A DNA stretch of 64,000 bases from Piscicola geometra (Eukaryota; Annelida; Clitellata; Hirudinida; Piscicolidae), in the NCBI GenBank assembly GCA_943735955.1, contig OX030956.1, positions 8,147,105-8,211,104 of the forward strand, read 5' to 3'. Position 1 is the first letter of the stretch. Every line of letters starts with the position of its first letter. Positions 33,206 through 45,311 of this stretch are shown here, piece after piece. The notes beneath the pieces were generated by a model. It did no database searches, had not been told where the DNA came from, and saw only the letters and a list, made by a program, of their open reading frames with translations. Made by a program: the position numbers and the translations under genes.

Positions 33206-36135
33206 ATGCCGATCGGCTCAAGCACTTACTATCAAGAAATGCTTGACAACGCCAAGAACTACAACAAGCGCATCTGCATCGAGAGGAGACAGCGCTTGCC
33301 CTTCCTTGACTCGCAAACAGGAGTGGCACAAAGCCACAGTGGCTTGTGCATCCCCTACAGATACAGAGGACCTGGTAACAATACAATTCAGAATCAAAAA
33401 TAATCTACATATTAATTAATTTTAATTACTTTAATAATTAAAGTTTAATTAAGGTTCTTAATTCAAAAGCTAAAAAAAACTAAATTCAAGATTTAAGGCT
33501 GCTAAGTCAAGGTGTCAACTTTTTTCTTCATTTTCAGGTAGAAAATTTGGTCAAATATACACTTATCCAAGTCGAAGATGGAAAAAGAAAAGCAGTATCA
33601 TGTTCAATGAATATCCACTGAGCAAGATCAAGGCACCAGAGTCAGAGGCGGCAGAAGGTGTGATTATTTGAGAATTTTAAAATCTTAAATCAATGTATTT
33701 ATAATATTTAATTTTATTTTACAGAAAACCCAAACATTTCATCATTGTTGAGTGGCAGCATCAACAATAACTTATTCCACCAAACTACCGATACGCCTAC
33801 AAACAAGCTGCCCAACTATGCGATGACTACCAACAACAACAGCAACGATGCAGAGCCATCAGTACAACAGCCCATCAACCCTGTTTCAATGATGACTGCC
33901 ACTGCTGCAGTGCTCGACGAAGGAGTCACCATGACGACCGATTGGGATGTGCAGAGTGATGGCGGCGAGGTTGAGAACCTTAAACATCAGTCGGACAGCA
34001 GTGACTACGAAGAGACGTACGTCAAGAAACGTGAGTGACAACGCATGACGATGACTCTCTGATGCACTTATCAAACACGCCAACACACATCACATTAACA
34101 CTTTTTTCAAACACGCATCACGCTGCCTCACTTGTCAAACACACCAACACGCACGCAGGCAAGAAGGGGAAGGGAGGGGAGAAAGTCAAGACGTCTGTCA
34201 AGGACCCTTCCTTCAGAGGACCCAAGGTGACACTGCACCTTGGGGCATACCCTCAGTACATCATTTAGATTGATGGAGTACACTTTTATATGAATTCAAA
34301 TAAAATCAACTCAAACACAATCTTGACCGGGTCACACTGCAGCGAGGGGCTGGCAAGGGCAGGGTGAAGAAGGAGAAGGAGGGCGATGGCATCGTCCAGG
34401 ACAAGGACAAGCCCTACTCCTGCGAATGTGATGCTTGCTACTTCTTTCTTTCTACTCATCTAATCATTCATGCATATACTCAATCTCATACAATACAATA
34501 CATTAGAATACTATACAATACAATACATTAGAATGCTACACAATACAATACATTAGAATGCTATACAATACAATACATTAAAATACTATACAATACAATA
34601 CATTAGAATACTATACAATACAATACATTAGAATACTATACAATACAATACATTAGAATACTATACAATACAAGTCATTAGAATACTATACAATACAATA
34701 CATAAGAATACTATACAATACAATACATTAGAATACTATACAACAAAATACTATAGTATACAATACAAAAATATTAAATACATTCATATACTCAATTTCA
34801 TGAATTTTTGAGATGACACAATTTAGAAGTTACATTTCCTTACAAGGCACAAAACTAACTAACTCACAATCCCTCCTACTGCACACAGTCTGTCCGATGA
34901 AGTACAAGACACGACCTGGCCTCTCGTACCACATGAACCACAGCCACAACAAGTCTATCGCCGACGACGAACCCTCACCCTCTCCTGCCAAGAAACCATC
35001 TTCTGACTCATCTGGTTCTCATCTCTTTTAGTCCATTTGTGAACCATTTAACTACTTTTTCTTCAGTCATTAAGGAATTCTCCTCAATATCTCAGGGCAA
35101 TGTTTTCTCTTATTTTAGTTTTCCATTATCCTTCTCTTCCAGCATACAGCAAGAAGATGCCCATGGCGCATACTCCACAACAACACCATCAACAACAACA
35201 CCACCAACAACAGCAACAACATCAACAACCACAACATCATCAACAACAACCAACCCCCATCTATCCCCCTCCACCACAGCTACCTCCGTCTTCTCAACAC
35301 CCCCAACAACAACACACCACCGCAAGCTTTCCTGGCCTCTACAACACTTCCATGCAACCACCACCACCACAACAAGCACAACAACAACACTCATCATCAT
35401 CCTCTTCAACAACTACTACTACCACCACGGGACTCAAACAAGGGAACAAGTACTGTGACTTCTGCCTGGGTGACGAGAATGAGAACAAGAAGACAGGCTT
35501 CAAGGAGGAGATGGTGTCGTGTGCCGACTGCGGTAGATCAGGTCTTTCGCTGTGTCTTCATCATTAGCCATTTGTTGGCGTATACTACTCTTATCACATT
35601 TCTTCCACCACCTTGACTACAATCTTGACTACTACCAGAACTAATTCCTCTTCCACCACCACTACCATCCCTCTATCTCCCACCGCTTCCACCATCACTA
35701 TCACTATTATCACCACCACTACCATCCCTCTATCTCCCACCGCTTCCACCATCACTATCACTATTATCACCACCACTACCATCTATCACTAACACCACTA
35801 CCATCTCCTCCCCACCACCACCACACAGGCCACCCCTCCTGCTTGCAGTTCTCGGCGAACATGATAATCTCAGTGAAGAGGTATCCATGGCAGTGCATCG
35901 AGTGCAAGTCTTGTGGCATCTGCGGCACCTCTGACAATGATGTATGTGTGCTTGTTTGTGTGTGTGTTCGTCTGTGTGTTTTGTGTGTGTTATAAAATAC
36001 AGAGGAGTGTATATTTGTATGCTGTTATTTACAAACAATTGCCAAAGGACCAGCTGCTCTTTTGTGACGATTGTGACCGCGGCTACCACATGTACTGTCT
36101 CAAGCCACCCCTCTCTGAACCTCCAGAAGGTTTGC

Positions 36136-36171
<36 letters not shown>

Positions 36172-36351
36172 GCGTTTGTGTGTGTGTGTGTGTATGTGTG
36201 TGTGTGTGTCATTTTTTTAAAGAATCGATTTACAAAAACTTTCATCCATTAACCATTTCTCCATGAACCAACCACCACAGGCAGCTGGAGTTGTCACTTG
36301 TGCCTCACAGAGTTCTACAGCGGCAGCAAGGACGATCAAGCATCCGACTGA
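33206..36351 (+). CDS. DPF2: DPF1/2/3 (BAF45, Requiem) homologue with double PHD finger
   Basis: Exons 33206-33374, 33538-33657, 33725-34030, 34159-34226, 34343-34427, 34889-35014, 35143-35541, 35829-35941, 36048-36129 and 36281-36351 keep frame and give 512 residues. DPF proteins are subunits of BAF (SWI/SNF) chromatin remodelling complexes; the tandem PHD fingers read acylated histone H3 tails. The Requiem N-terminal domain shows [14 protein letters not shown] and [11 protein letters not shown]. Then come a Lys-rich linker, one C2H2 finger ([19 protein letters not shown], completed by MNHSH), a Gln/His/Pro/Thr-rich insertion of about 90 residues, PHD1 ([37 protein letters not shown]) and PHD2 ([35 protein letters not shown]). 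It is longer than vertebrate DPF2 (about 391) mainly because of the low-complexity insertions. The ancestral DPF1/2/3 cannot be split further here. An AATAAA at 36888-36893 is a likely polyadenylation signal. Confidence 0.95.
34487..34760 (+). repeat. 25-bp minisatellite in a DPF intron
   Basis: About ten units of 'acaatacaatacattagaat' plus 'actat', with few changes. The array lies in the intron that cuts the C2H2 finger between its two cysteines. Confidence 0.9.
35655..35828 (+). repeat. 57-bp duplicated C/T/A-rich unit before a DPF acceptor
   Basis: Two almost identical copies of a unit containing 'ctaccatccctctatctccc', followed by CACCACCAC repeats running into the acceptor at 35828. 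Confidence 0.85.
36134..36210 (+). repeat. (TG)n directly after a DPF splice donor
   Basis: Interrupted (TG)n starts a few bases after the donor at 36130; the same 151-bp intron ends with ACCACCACAG. Confidence 0.9.
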
Positions 36352-37225
36352 GGCGTCTGCAGCAGTAGCAGCTGTACTGTGGTGCTTGTGGTTGCTGTTG
36401 CTATGAGTTGCCTCTTGAGTTTTTGGAGGGTTGATGAGTGGTGGCTGTAAGGTTGTTGGAGGGTTTTGAAGGATGGATGTTGTGTGGCTGACAAAACAGT
36501 TGTTGGAGGTTTGGCAGGATGGTTGAGCGAGGATGGATGTTGTGTGGCTGAAAAAAAAGTTGTTGGGGGGTTGGCAGGATGGTTGAGGGAGGTTTTTGAG
36601 TGGCTGAGGGAAGGTTGGCGGGTGTTCGGAACGATCAACTATCTCATTTATGTATTATTCTTGTATCTACTCGTGTTAGCAAGTTTATTTATCTTATTTG
36701 TCTTGTACATTCAATGCGTTTTTTTGATTTTCTCGATCGATCTGAATGGTCAGGGGGCTGTCTCTTGTCGAAGGCCTGTTAAGGAATCATCTTCAGGCTC
36801 TCTTCATTCTTCTCAAAATAGGAAAGACAAATTTTGGATTATTATATACAAACTGATAATATTTTTTATTGTTTAAAAATGGGAATCAATAAAAAGTTTT
36901 TTCTGTGAAATTAAATTTCGGTATGACACGCCTATTTTATTTACTCGAGTAGAAAAACCAATTTTTTATCATAACTGCTTTCCCTTAAACACCAACACGG
37001 GTTTTTGACAATCTAAAACATTTTTCAGATATGAAAATCATTTATAGTTTCGGTTTTACAGCATTCTAAAATTTTTAGTAACGACCCATGAAATGAATGA
37101 CACGAATTGAATAACTTAGGTTCAATATTTTTTAGAATTTTTTTCATAATCACAAAATTAGCAGTTCATTCATTTATATTTGGCCAAATTAATACATAAT
37201 GGACGTTTTCGACAACGTTAGACAG
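36352..37225. other. DPF 3' UTR with a 61-bp tandem duplication, then spacer
   Basis: About 36468-36595 contains two tandem copies of a unit with 'ggatggatgttgtgtggctg'. AATAAA at 36888 marks the probable transcript end. The rest is AT-rich without genes. Confidence 0.6.
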
Positions 37226-38382
37226 TAGAGACCGACCGAAATTCGGTTCGGTTTCGGTTTCGGCGCCGAAATTGCCAATTTTCTTAGTTTCGGCAGTTTT
37301 TCGGTTTCGGCCGAATCTAATTTTACAATTTCGGCAATTTTTCGGTTTCGGCCGAAAATAATTTTGTAATTTCGGCTCAATTTCGGTTTCGGCCGAAATG
37401 GATCTCATATTTACCGAAAAACCGAGTTTTTTATTTATTTACGTAGTTTATCTGATATATCTGTATTCTCAATCGAACTATTAAGTTCGGATTCGATTCT
37501 CTACTAGATATCTATTAGTTATCGTGGTTGATTGATTTATGGTTGTCATCAGACTAATTATTCGAATAACATATACAAGCATCTGGAACAACAATCATTT
37601 ATTTGAAATTTAAGTAATTGGCATACGTTCAATGATGATATTTAACAAAACTTTTTTTAAGCAAATTCTATTTCTTAAAACATTTGTTTGAAAAAATGTT
37701 ATTGTCAAAAGTAAGTATCTGTATATCCTCAATCGAACTTGAATTATTAAGTTTGGGTTCGATTCTCATCTTTATTAGATATCTATTAGATGTGATGGGA
37801 AAGTTAAATGCATCTTTGGCAATGATCCAGAGGGTCGATTTATTAGAGGTACACACACATACACACACAAATACACACACACACACACACATACACATAC
37901 ATTATTAGAATAAGATATACAAGCATGTGGAATTCTAGATATCCATGCTTTGAAAAACACTATATATAAGTCGAAAGAACGAGAAGATTTGGCTTCGATT
38001 AATTAATTCAAAAATAAATTGTGAGAATGTCGTTGAATCCTATTTGGAAGTTTTTTACAAAATGTCAGTCTGACCAAAGCAAAGCTTGTCAACAACAATA
38101 AATTTTATTTTTTGGCTTAAAATATAAGCTTGTTTGGATTTACTTATTAAACTGGCATTGTCATCGTTAAATACTATTTTTTAATTTTTAATAAAAGTTG
38201 GAAAAAATTTCGGCTTCGGTTTCGGCCGAAAATATAATTAAAATTTCGGTTTAATTTCGGTTTCGGCCGAAAATTGATATTCAATTTCGGCTCAATTTCG
38301 GTTTCGGCCGAAAATGGGATTTTAATTTCGGCCTAATTTCGGTTTCGGCCGAAATAAAAATATCTGTTTCGGTCGGTCTCTA
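37226..38382. mobile_element. hAT-like family C, non-autonomous (1157 bp)
   Basis: Flanked by a perfect 8-bp duplication TTAGACAG (37218-37225 and 38383-38390). Terminal inverted repeats are perfect over 16 bp: TAGAGACCGACCGAAA and its complement. Inside both ends are arrays of the palindrome-containing word TTTCGGTTTCGGCCGAAA (37245-37410 and 38205-38370), in opposite orientations. The middle is AT-rich with no transposase. TAGAG ends and 8-bp duplications place it with hAT elements. Confidence 0.92.
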
Positions 38383-38722
38383 TTAGACAGTTTTGTTTTG
38401 AATGCATTTTTTACAGCACAAACCACTACGTGTCTTGGCTGATGAATTAGAAAGTACTGCGTGATTAAAAAATAATTTTTATATTGCTTTTATCATCATA
38501 TTTTTTTCATATAGCTCTGCTCTTAAAATTTTTAAAAGCTGCTTTTTCTTCATTTATTTTAAACTTAATTCACGCCAGAAGATGAAAAGATTGAAGTCTG
38601 AAACGTCTATCATATTTTGGAAAAAAAATTTTGCCTAACGAAATGTTTGTTTTCTATTAACTAGTTTTTTTCCTTGTTGCTTCTTTGTGTAATACTCGAA
38701 GATTTATCCATATAGTTCTCAC

Positions 38723-38840
38723 CAGAGGCGGCGATCTGTTGAAAATCTTGGGGGTCCTATCAATCAATCACAACTATTTCTATTTGAATTCAAAAGCACT
38801 TTCAAATAAATTTGTTAAATAAAACCGGTTTTATAACTCT

Positions 38841-38872
<32 letters not shown>

Positions 38873-40879
38873 CAATTTAAATAAAAAACAATCAACCATT
38901 ATAATCTAACCTCACCCACATCATCATGATCATCATTATCTTTACCACAGTACCAACATTCCTACTAGGGGTCGGACATAGACGATTTTTCATTCCCGGT
39001 CCCGTCCCGTTCCCGAAATTTGTTTTCCCGTCCCGTCCCGTTCCCGATGGGACATCAGAATTTTGATTCCCGTCTCGTCCCGTTCCCGAAATTTGTTGTC
39101 CCGTCCCGTTCCCGATGGGACATCATAATTTTGATTCCCGTCTCGTCCCGTTCCCGAAATTTGTTGTCCCGTCCCGTTCCCGATGGGACATCAGAATTTT
39201 GATTCCCGTCCCGTCCCGTTCCCGAAATTTTTTTTCCGTCCCGACCCGTTCCGGAAAGCTTTTGTTTTTTTATTCCTTTTCACTGCCGTTTTCACTGGTC
39301 CCAAACTTGCTAGTTCTAACATTTCTTAAAATTTATTATTTGAAAGTCAGAGAATATTTCTTTTAATAAAATAAAAAAAACACGATTTCAATTTCAAATA
39401 TTTATTGAAATGAAAGTATTGAAGTAAGTCATTGTTTTTGAGTAAATCAATCAAGTCTTTATTGCTTCTCACATGGGTTAAACCGTTAAGAGTTTCAGCT
39501 TTCAAATTAGATGATTTTGGGTCTGAAGTTAAACGACCACATATTGAAAAATTCCGTTCACAGCGAATATAACTTGCAAATATACTGAACAAAATTTTGG
39601 CTACTTCTTGTAGTATTTTAAAATTGCTCATTTTATTCCAATAAAATAAAACATCTTTATAATTTTTAATTTTTTTGGGACGTAATTGTGAATATTTTTA
39701 CAATTCATCCTCTTCTGAATTTTTTTCTTCGTTCATTATTATTAATTCTTCAATAATGTTAAAAATAGGTTTTTTGACAACATTCTTATTCTCCACAACT
39801 GCAAATATAAAATCATTCGTATAATTTGATAGTATAATAAATTTATTATAATTTTTACGTTATAAAAACAAACATAATAGGTCTAAATAACCATCATTTG
39901 TTTTTTTTCTCAACAGCACTGCAGCTTGGTCTGGCTGTACAAAATAGAATTAAATTTTCTCTAATGAAAGTCTTAGTATTTATTTCTTTTCTATCCCAAA
40001 TTTTTTTCTTATTATTCTTTCATACTGGGGATGCAACAGACATGCTGTCATAAGAATAAGATCAATGGCATCTTTTCTTTTGTCAAAATGATCAACTGAG
40101 CAATCATTTGGAAATTAATCATTCAAATTCAAAGTATTAACTTATAAAATTAAAATAATATAACTGCCCATTTCGATTTCATCTGAAAAGTTTTTATCAT
40201 CATCCATTTGCTCTAATCTCTCGTCTTTTCCCGTTCCCGATTTGAATATTGATTCCCGTTCCCGTTCCCGTCCCGAAAACCTATTCCCGGTTCCCGACTT
40301 TTCCCGTCCCGAAATTAATTTTCATTCCCGTTCCCGGGGGAGTCCCGCGGGTACCCGGTCAGATCGGGTACCCGGTCCGACCTCTAATTCCTACTAAAGC
40401 ATAATCATTACCACATCATCTTCATAACCACAAAACATAATCATCATTATTCTTAATCTTCTTGCCACTGGTGTTGAGGATGCGACAGGAGGTGAAAGAG
40501 AAGTCCTTGCCAACCCTGGAACTGTTGTTGTTGTGGAAGATCCTACTCAGCATGGATGATCCTGGAGGGATTCTGGGATCCAGACCCCTCTTCCCCCCAC
40601 TCAAAAATAACATTTGAAACTTCTGTTTTGATACGAATAATTAATTAAACAATGAATGGTTTTGTTTTAGACAGCCATATCTATAACCACACATATTCAC
40701 AATGTTTTATTATGTAAAGATTCTGTTTTATTCCATGTTTGACGATTATTTTCGCATCAAACATGAGTTTAAAAATTTTTTATTGAAAAAAGTGGAATGG
40801 TCCACATTAAGGCGGACCTTCTCACTACCAAAAAGTGGGGGGTCCGGACCCCAGGACTCTCCCATGATCGCCGCCCAAG
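38723..40879. mobile_element. hAT family A non-autonomous copy, itself hit by family B
   Basis: Flanked by a perfect 8-bp duplication GTTCTCAC (38715-38722 and 40880-40887). Ends CAGAGGCGGCGATC and, complemented, CTTGGGCGGCGATC. Without the nested element it is about 728 bp. The G-run boxes beside the ends (CTTGGGGGTCC, complement of GGACCCCAGGACTC) match those of 20860-23762, and it has no transposase. It contains a stretch also present at 5119-5280. Confidence 0.9.
38966..40386 (-). mobile_element. hAT family B, copy 2 (1421 bp), nested in family A
   Basis: Perfect 8-bp duplication ATTCCTAC (38958-38965 and 40387-40394). Ends TAGGGGTCGGAC / GTCCGACCTCTA. CCCGTCCCGTTCCC arrays lie inside both ends. 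The minus-strand remnant at 39347-39631 corresponds to the dimerisation region of copy 1 (FSICGRLTSDPKSS). The right end carries an extra 'atcgggtacccggt' duplication. Confidence 0.92.
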
Positions 40880-41093
40880 GTTCTCACTAATTCAATACAA
40901 TCAATCAATCAATCAATCAAAAAGATTTCTATAGCGCTCTTTCTTCAAATTCAAGAGCGATTTAGCATTTCACGGAGCAATTCTAGTAAATTAAAAAAAT
41001 ATTCGTAACAACTGATAGTCAAGCATCCAGATGTTCTATCAGGTTGATTACAGCAGCCATTCCCACATTTTAGAATTGGCTCACCTTCGTGAT

Positions 41094-44000
41094 CAGGGGT
41101 GCAACCAGCCAAAAATGCTGGGGGGGCTCATATAAAATATTATTTACCGCAACTGTTGCGTTATGCAACATAAATTTTTATATTTTCTTGCTTTTTTAAT
41201 ACCGAGTTTTTTTAACATATTTTGTACAATAAATTTTAAATTTTAATTTCATAAATTAAATATCAAATTTTTTCATTTTATTATTCATAATCTTTAATTT
41301 CTTGTTCACATTAAAAATTTTTAAAAACATTCTTTCCTCGCTTGGATAATTTTTCAATTTTTTCGTTCGATTTTAGTATTTTTATACAAATTTAGTTCTT
41401 ATTTCAGGGTGAAAAAATAGTAAATACTTGAATTATTTTTGTATTATTCAAAATAACTTGTAAAACGTTTTCAATGCTTTTAAAAATCAATGGTGCGTTT
41501 TTACAACTTTGACGTAATATGATTTCATCTGATTTTTAATAAGCCTAGTCATTCATTACAATAGTTATTATAAAAATATAAAATTATTAATTTAATGTTA
41601 ATGTATTATGAAACTTATAAAATTAAAAGTACAATTTTTTAGATGCATGTTGATTTTTATATTTATAAAAAAATCCAAATCGCAAATGCTTCACACTTGA
41701 AGCTTTTATTGAAGAGAATATAATTTTTTAACCTCTAATAGGTTGATTATAGAATTAAAATAAATATAGCATTCTTCGTCAGTGTCGTCTTTAAAACAGC
41801 ACGACAGTTTATGAATGCTGCTGTTATTCACGTTAAGTAATTCGCTTTGTTATAATTAAAATAATAATAATTATCAATATAACTAATAAAATAATTAGAA
41901 GTCATAATTTTATCGAACTATTTGCAATTTAAATTTATGTCAGTTTTAATAAATCTGGTTTGAATCTATTTATTTATGATTTCTTACTGCACATAAGTAT
42001 GTCACACTTCCCGCTCACTTTGCGTTTTCGCAACATTTCGCCCCAAGGGCGCAACCAGCCAAAAATGCTGGGGGGGGGGGCTCAACTTTAGTCAAAAAAA
42101 TTAGTTTTTTAATCCATTTACCGCAGCTGTTGCGTTTTGTAACATCAATTTTTATTTTTTCTTGCTGTTTTAATACCGAGTTATTTCACATATTTTGTAC
42201 AATAAATTTTAAATTTTAATTTTATAAGTTAAATTTCACCTTTTTAGTTTTTTTATTTATAGTCTTTTATATCCTGTTCACATTTAAATTTTCTCAAAAC
42301 AGACTTTCTTTGCTTAGATAATTGTTCAATTTTTTCGCTCGATTTTTAGCATATTTATACAACTTTAGTCTTAATTTCTGTGTGAAAAGATAGTTAATAC
42401 TTGAATTAATTTTTTAAATATTCAAACTAACTTGTAAAACGTTTTCAATGCTTTTAAAATCAATGGTGCGTTTTCGCAACTTTGACAAAATATGATTTCA
42501 TATGATTTTTAATAATTCTAGTCATTATAATAATAATAAAATTATTATTTTAATGTTAATGTATTTAGAAATTTATACAATTAAAATTAAAAGTTGAATT
42601 TTGAAGATGAATGTTGATTTTTATATTTCGATAAAAATTCCAAACCGCAAATGCTTCACACTTGAAGCTTTTATTGAAAAGAATATAGTTTTTTAACCTC
42701 TCATAGGTTGAAAATAAAATTAAAATAAAGATAACATTCGACCACAGTGTCGTCTTTGAAACAGCACGACAATTTATGAGTGCTGTTGTAATTCACGTTA
42801 AATAATTTGCTTTGTTGTAATTAAAATAATTATTATTAATATTATATAAAATAAAATAATTAGAAGTCTGAATTTTATCGAACTATTTGCAATTGAAATG
42901 TATTTCTGTTTAATAAATGTGGTTTGAATCAATTTATTTATGATTTCTTACTGTACATAAGTATGTCACACTTCCCGCTCATGCTGCGTTTTCGCAACAT
43001 TTTGCCCCATTAAAACTTATGAAACATTTGTTTTCAATTTTGCTTGAGTTATTTATATAACCATATAATGCAAGTCTAAATGTAAAATTCATTTTAACTT
43101 TATTTCTCGGGTAGCGGCGGTCAATGGGCTAAATAAAAACTACCAATTATAATTGATAAAGAATTTAGATAGTTTATTAATGATACAAAAGAAAACTACA
43201 AACTAAGTTGCATAGTATTCTTAAAGTTACGTCATCATTTTTCAAACTAAGGTCAAAAGTAAAAAATAGGGTTGATATGAGATCCTAAAAAGTCTGTAAC
43301 TTTTTTTCAAATATTTAGTTTCGACTAAATTTTGATGTGTTCTCAGTTACAAAATAATTTTTCGATCAGTTTGTGAAAATCTTTTCACCATTTCATTTAC
43401 TGGAAGAAGTGCAGTAGCTGTTTTGCAAACGACATGCAGATACAGTCGTCTTAAGATGAATTTTAATAAGCCGAAGTTTAGAAAATGCTTTTTCGGCATC
43501 TGATGAAGTAACTGCCAGAGTCAGAGCAACATCGAGCATATAGTGCAACTCAGGCAGAAGGCTTGTGGCTCAAAAGAATTCTTGCAGTTTGATGCATGCA
43601 ATGAGATCAGACTGATTCGCACGTAAACTTGATGTGTTGATGTGATTTTGAGCTGTCTTTACACAATTTCAGCATCCTCTCCATGAAGGTTGGATAATTC
43701 TGAAAGCTCGAGAGTTATTTTGTCTTTCTGATTTTTTCTTTATATACTGTTTCATGGCTTAACAAATTTACATATAAAAAGTGTAAAGATTTAAAAGTGT
43801 AGTTAAGGTCTAGTGGTGCTCTATTTCTTCTCAGAATTTGTGACATGTTAGTGTTATTTTGGTGGGATCTCTATGTTCTGTGTTGATATATGCAATGTTT
43901 CGTGAGATAAAGACCCGATGGCCATCCAGAAAAAATATCATTGTCCTATGGCATATTGAAAAATTCATTACCCCCCCCCCCCCACCACCAAAAAAACCTC

Positions 44001-44983
44001 TCGATTTTCGAAAAATTGCGAGACCCTTCGAAAAGGTCTAGGGTTGCGCCACTGTTTTGCCCCATTAAAACTTATGAAATAATTGTTTCCAATTTTCCTT
44101 GAGTTGTTATTATAACCATATAATGCAAGTCTAAATGTAAAATTCATGTTAACTTTTTTTTCGGGTAGCGGTGGTAAATGGGCTAAATAAAAACTACCAA
44201 TTATAATTGATAAAGAATTTAGATAGTTTATTAATAACAAAAAAGAAAAACTACAAACTAAGTTGCATAGTATTCTTAAAAGCTTTTCACCTTTTCATTT
44301 ACTGGAAGAAGTGCAGTAGCGGTTTTGGTAGCAGATATTCTCAAACAAGCTTTGCAAACGACGAGCAGAAACAGTCGTCCTAAGATGAATTTTAATAAGC
44401 CAAAATTTAGAAAATGCTTTTTCTGCATCTTATGAAGTAACTGGCAGAGTCAGAGCAACATCGAGCATATAGTGCAACTCGGGCTGAAGGCTTGTGGCTC
44501 AAAGAGTTCTTGGAGTTGGATGCATGCAATGAGATCAGACAGACGTAAACTTGATGTGTTGATGTGATTTTGAGTTGTCTTTGCACAGTTTCAGCATCCT
44601 TTCCATGAAGGTTGAATAATTCTAAATGCTTGGGAGTAATTTTCTCTATCTGCGTTATTCTTTATATACTTGTCATGGCTAGAAAAAGTTACAAATGAAA
44701 AGTGTAGAGATTTAAGAGTGTAGTTAAGCTCTAGTGGGGCACTATTTTTCCTCAGAATTTGTGACATGTTAGTGTTATTTTAGTGGGATCTCAATGTTCT
44801 GTGTTTATATATGAAATTTTTTGTGAGATTAAGACCCGATGGCCATCCAGAGAAAAATCATTGTCCTATGGCTTATTGAAAAAATTATTACCACCCCCCC
44901 CCCCACTAAAAAAACTGCTCGATTTTCGAAAATTGTGAGACCCTTCAAATATGTCTGTGGGGGGGGGGGGGCTTGAGCCACTG
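41094..44983 (-). mobile_element. hAT-like family D, outer copy
   Basis: Left end CAGGGGTGCAACCAGCC; right end complement CAGTGGCTCAAGCC, with G/C-runs beside both ends. It is split at 42043 by a second copy of the same family and resumes at 44055. The minus strand of 44280-44540 gives broken transposase C-terminus (LHYMLDVALTLPV, DAEKAFSKFWLIKIHLR), the hAT dimerisation motif. The flanks TTCGTGAT and ATCACGAC are inverted, not direct, so no target duplication can be claimed for this copy. Confidence 0.7.
42044..44054 (-). mobile_element. hAT-like family D, inner copy (2011 bp) inside its own family
   Basis: Starts CAAGGGCGCAACCAGCC and ends TTGCGCCACTG. Flanks TTTCGCCC (42036-42043) and TTTTGCCC (44055-44062) form an 8-bp duplication with one change. 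The left ~950 bp repeats 41094-42043 and the right ~1 kb repeats 44055-44983. The minus strand of about 43400-43640 carries the same decayed dimerisation region as the outer copy. Confidence 0.78.
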
Positions 44984-45311
44984 ATCACGACACTTATTAG
45001 TGTCAAAGTCTCACTACAACTACGTCCCGTTTTTGCTAATCAACTCCACTCACTCAATGAAAGCTATGATCACTACGGTTCTTTCTGTTGTCTCGATTCT
45101 TTTTATTATTATTCTCTGTCGTGCTTTTGTGTATTTGGCTTGATTGCTTAAAGAGAACTGAATTACTTAGTTTTATCGTCTGCCACCATGACAGAGTTAA
45201 TAATAGAGCATTGATAGCTGAACAGAATTGACACCACAAAGCCACTGAGATCTTCAAGGATCTTTTGAGAAGTCTTTTAATTAATGAAAACTTTTTAGAA
45301 GCTTCAGAAAC
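44984..45311. other. Spacer upstream of the cyclophilin gene
   Basis: Contains the presumptive promoter and 5' UTR of the gene at 45312. No specific element recognised. Confidence 0.4.

Noticed and set aside
34487..34760. CRISPR-like array
   Set aside because: Units are contiguous 25-bp tandem copies with no unique spacers, in an intron of an animal gene.
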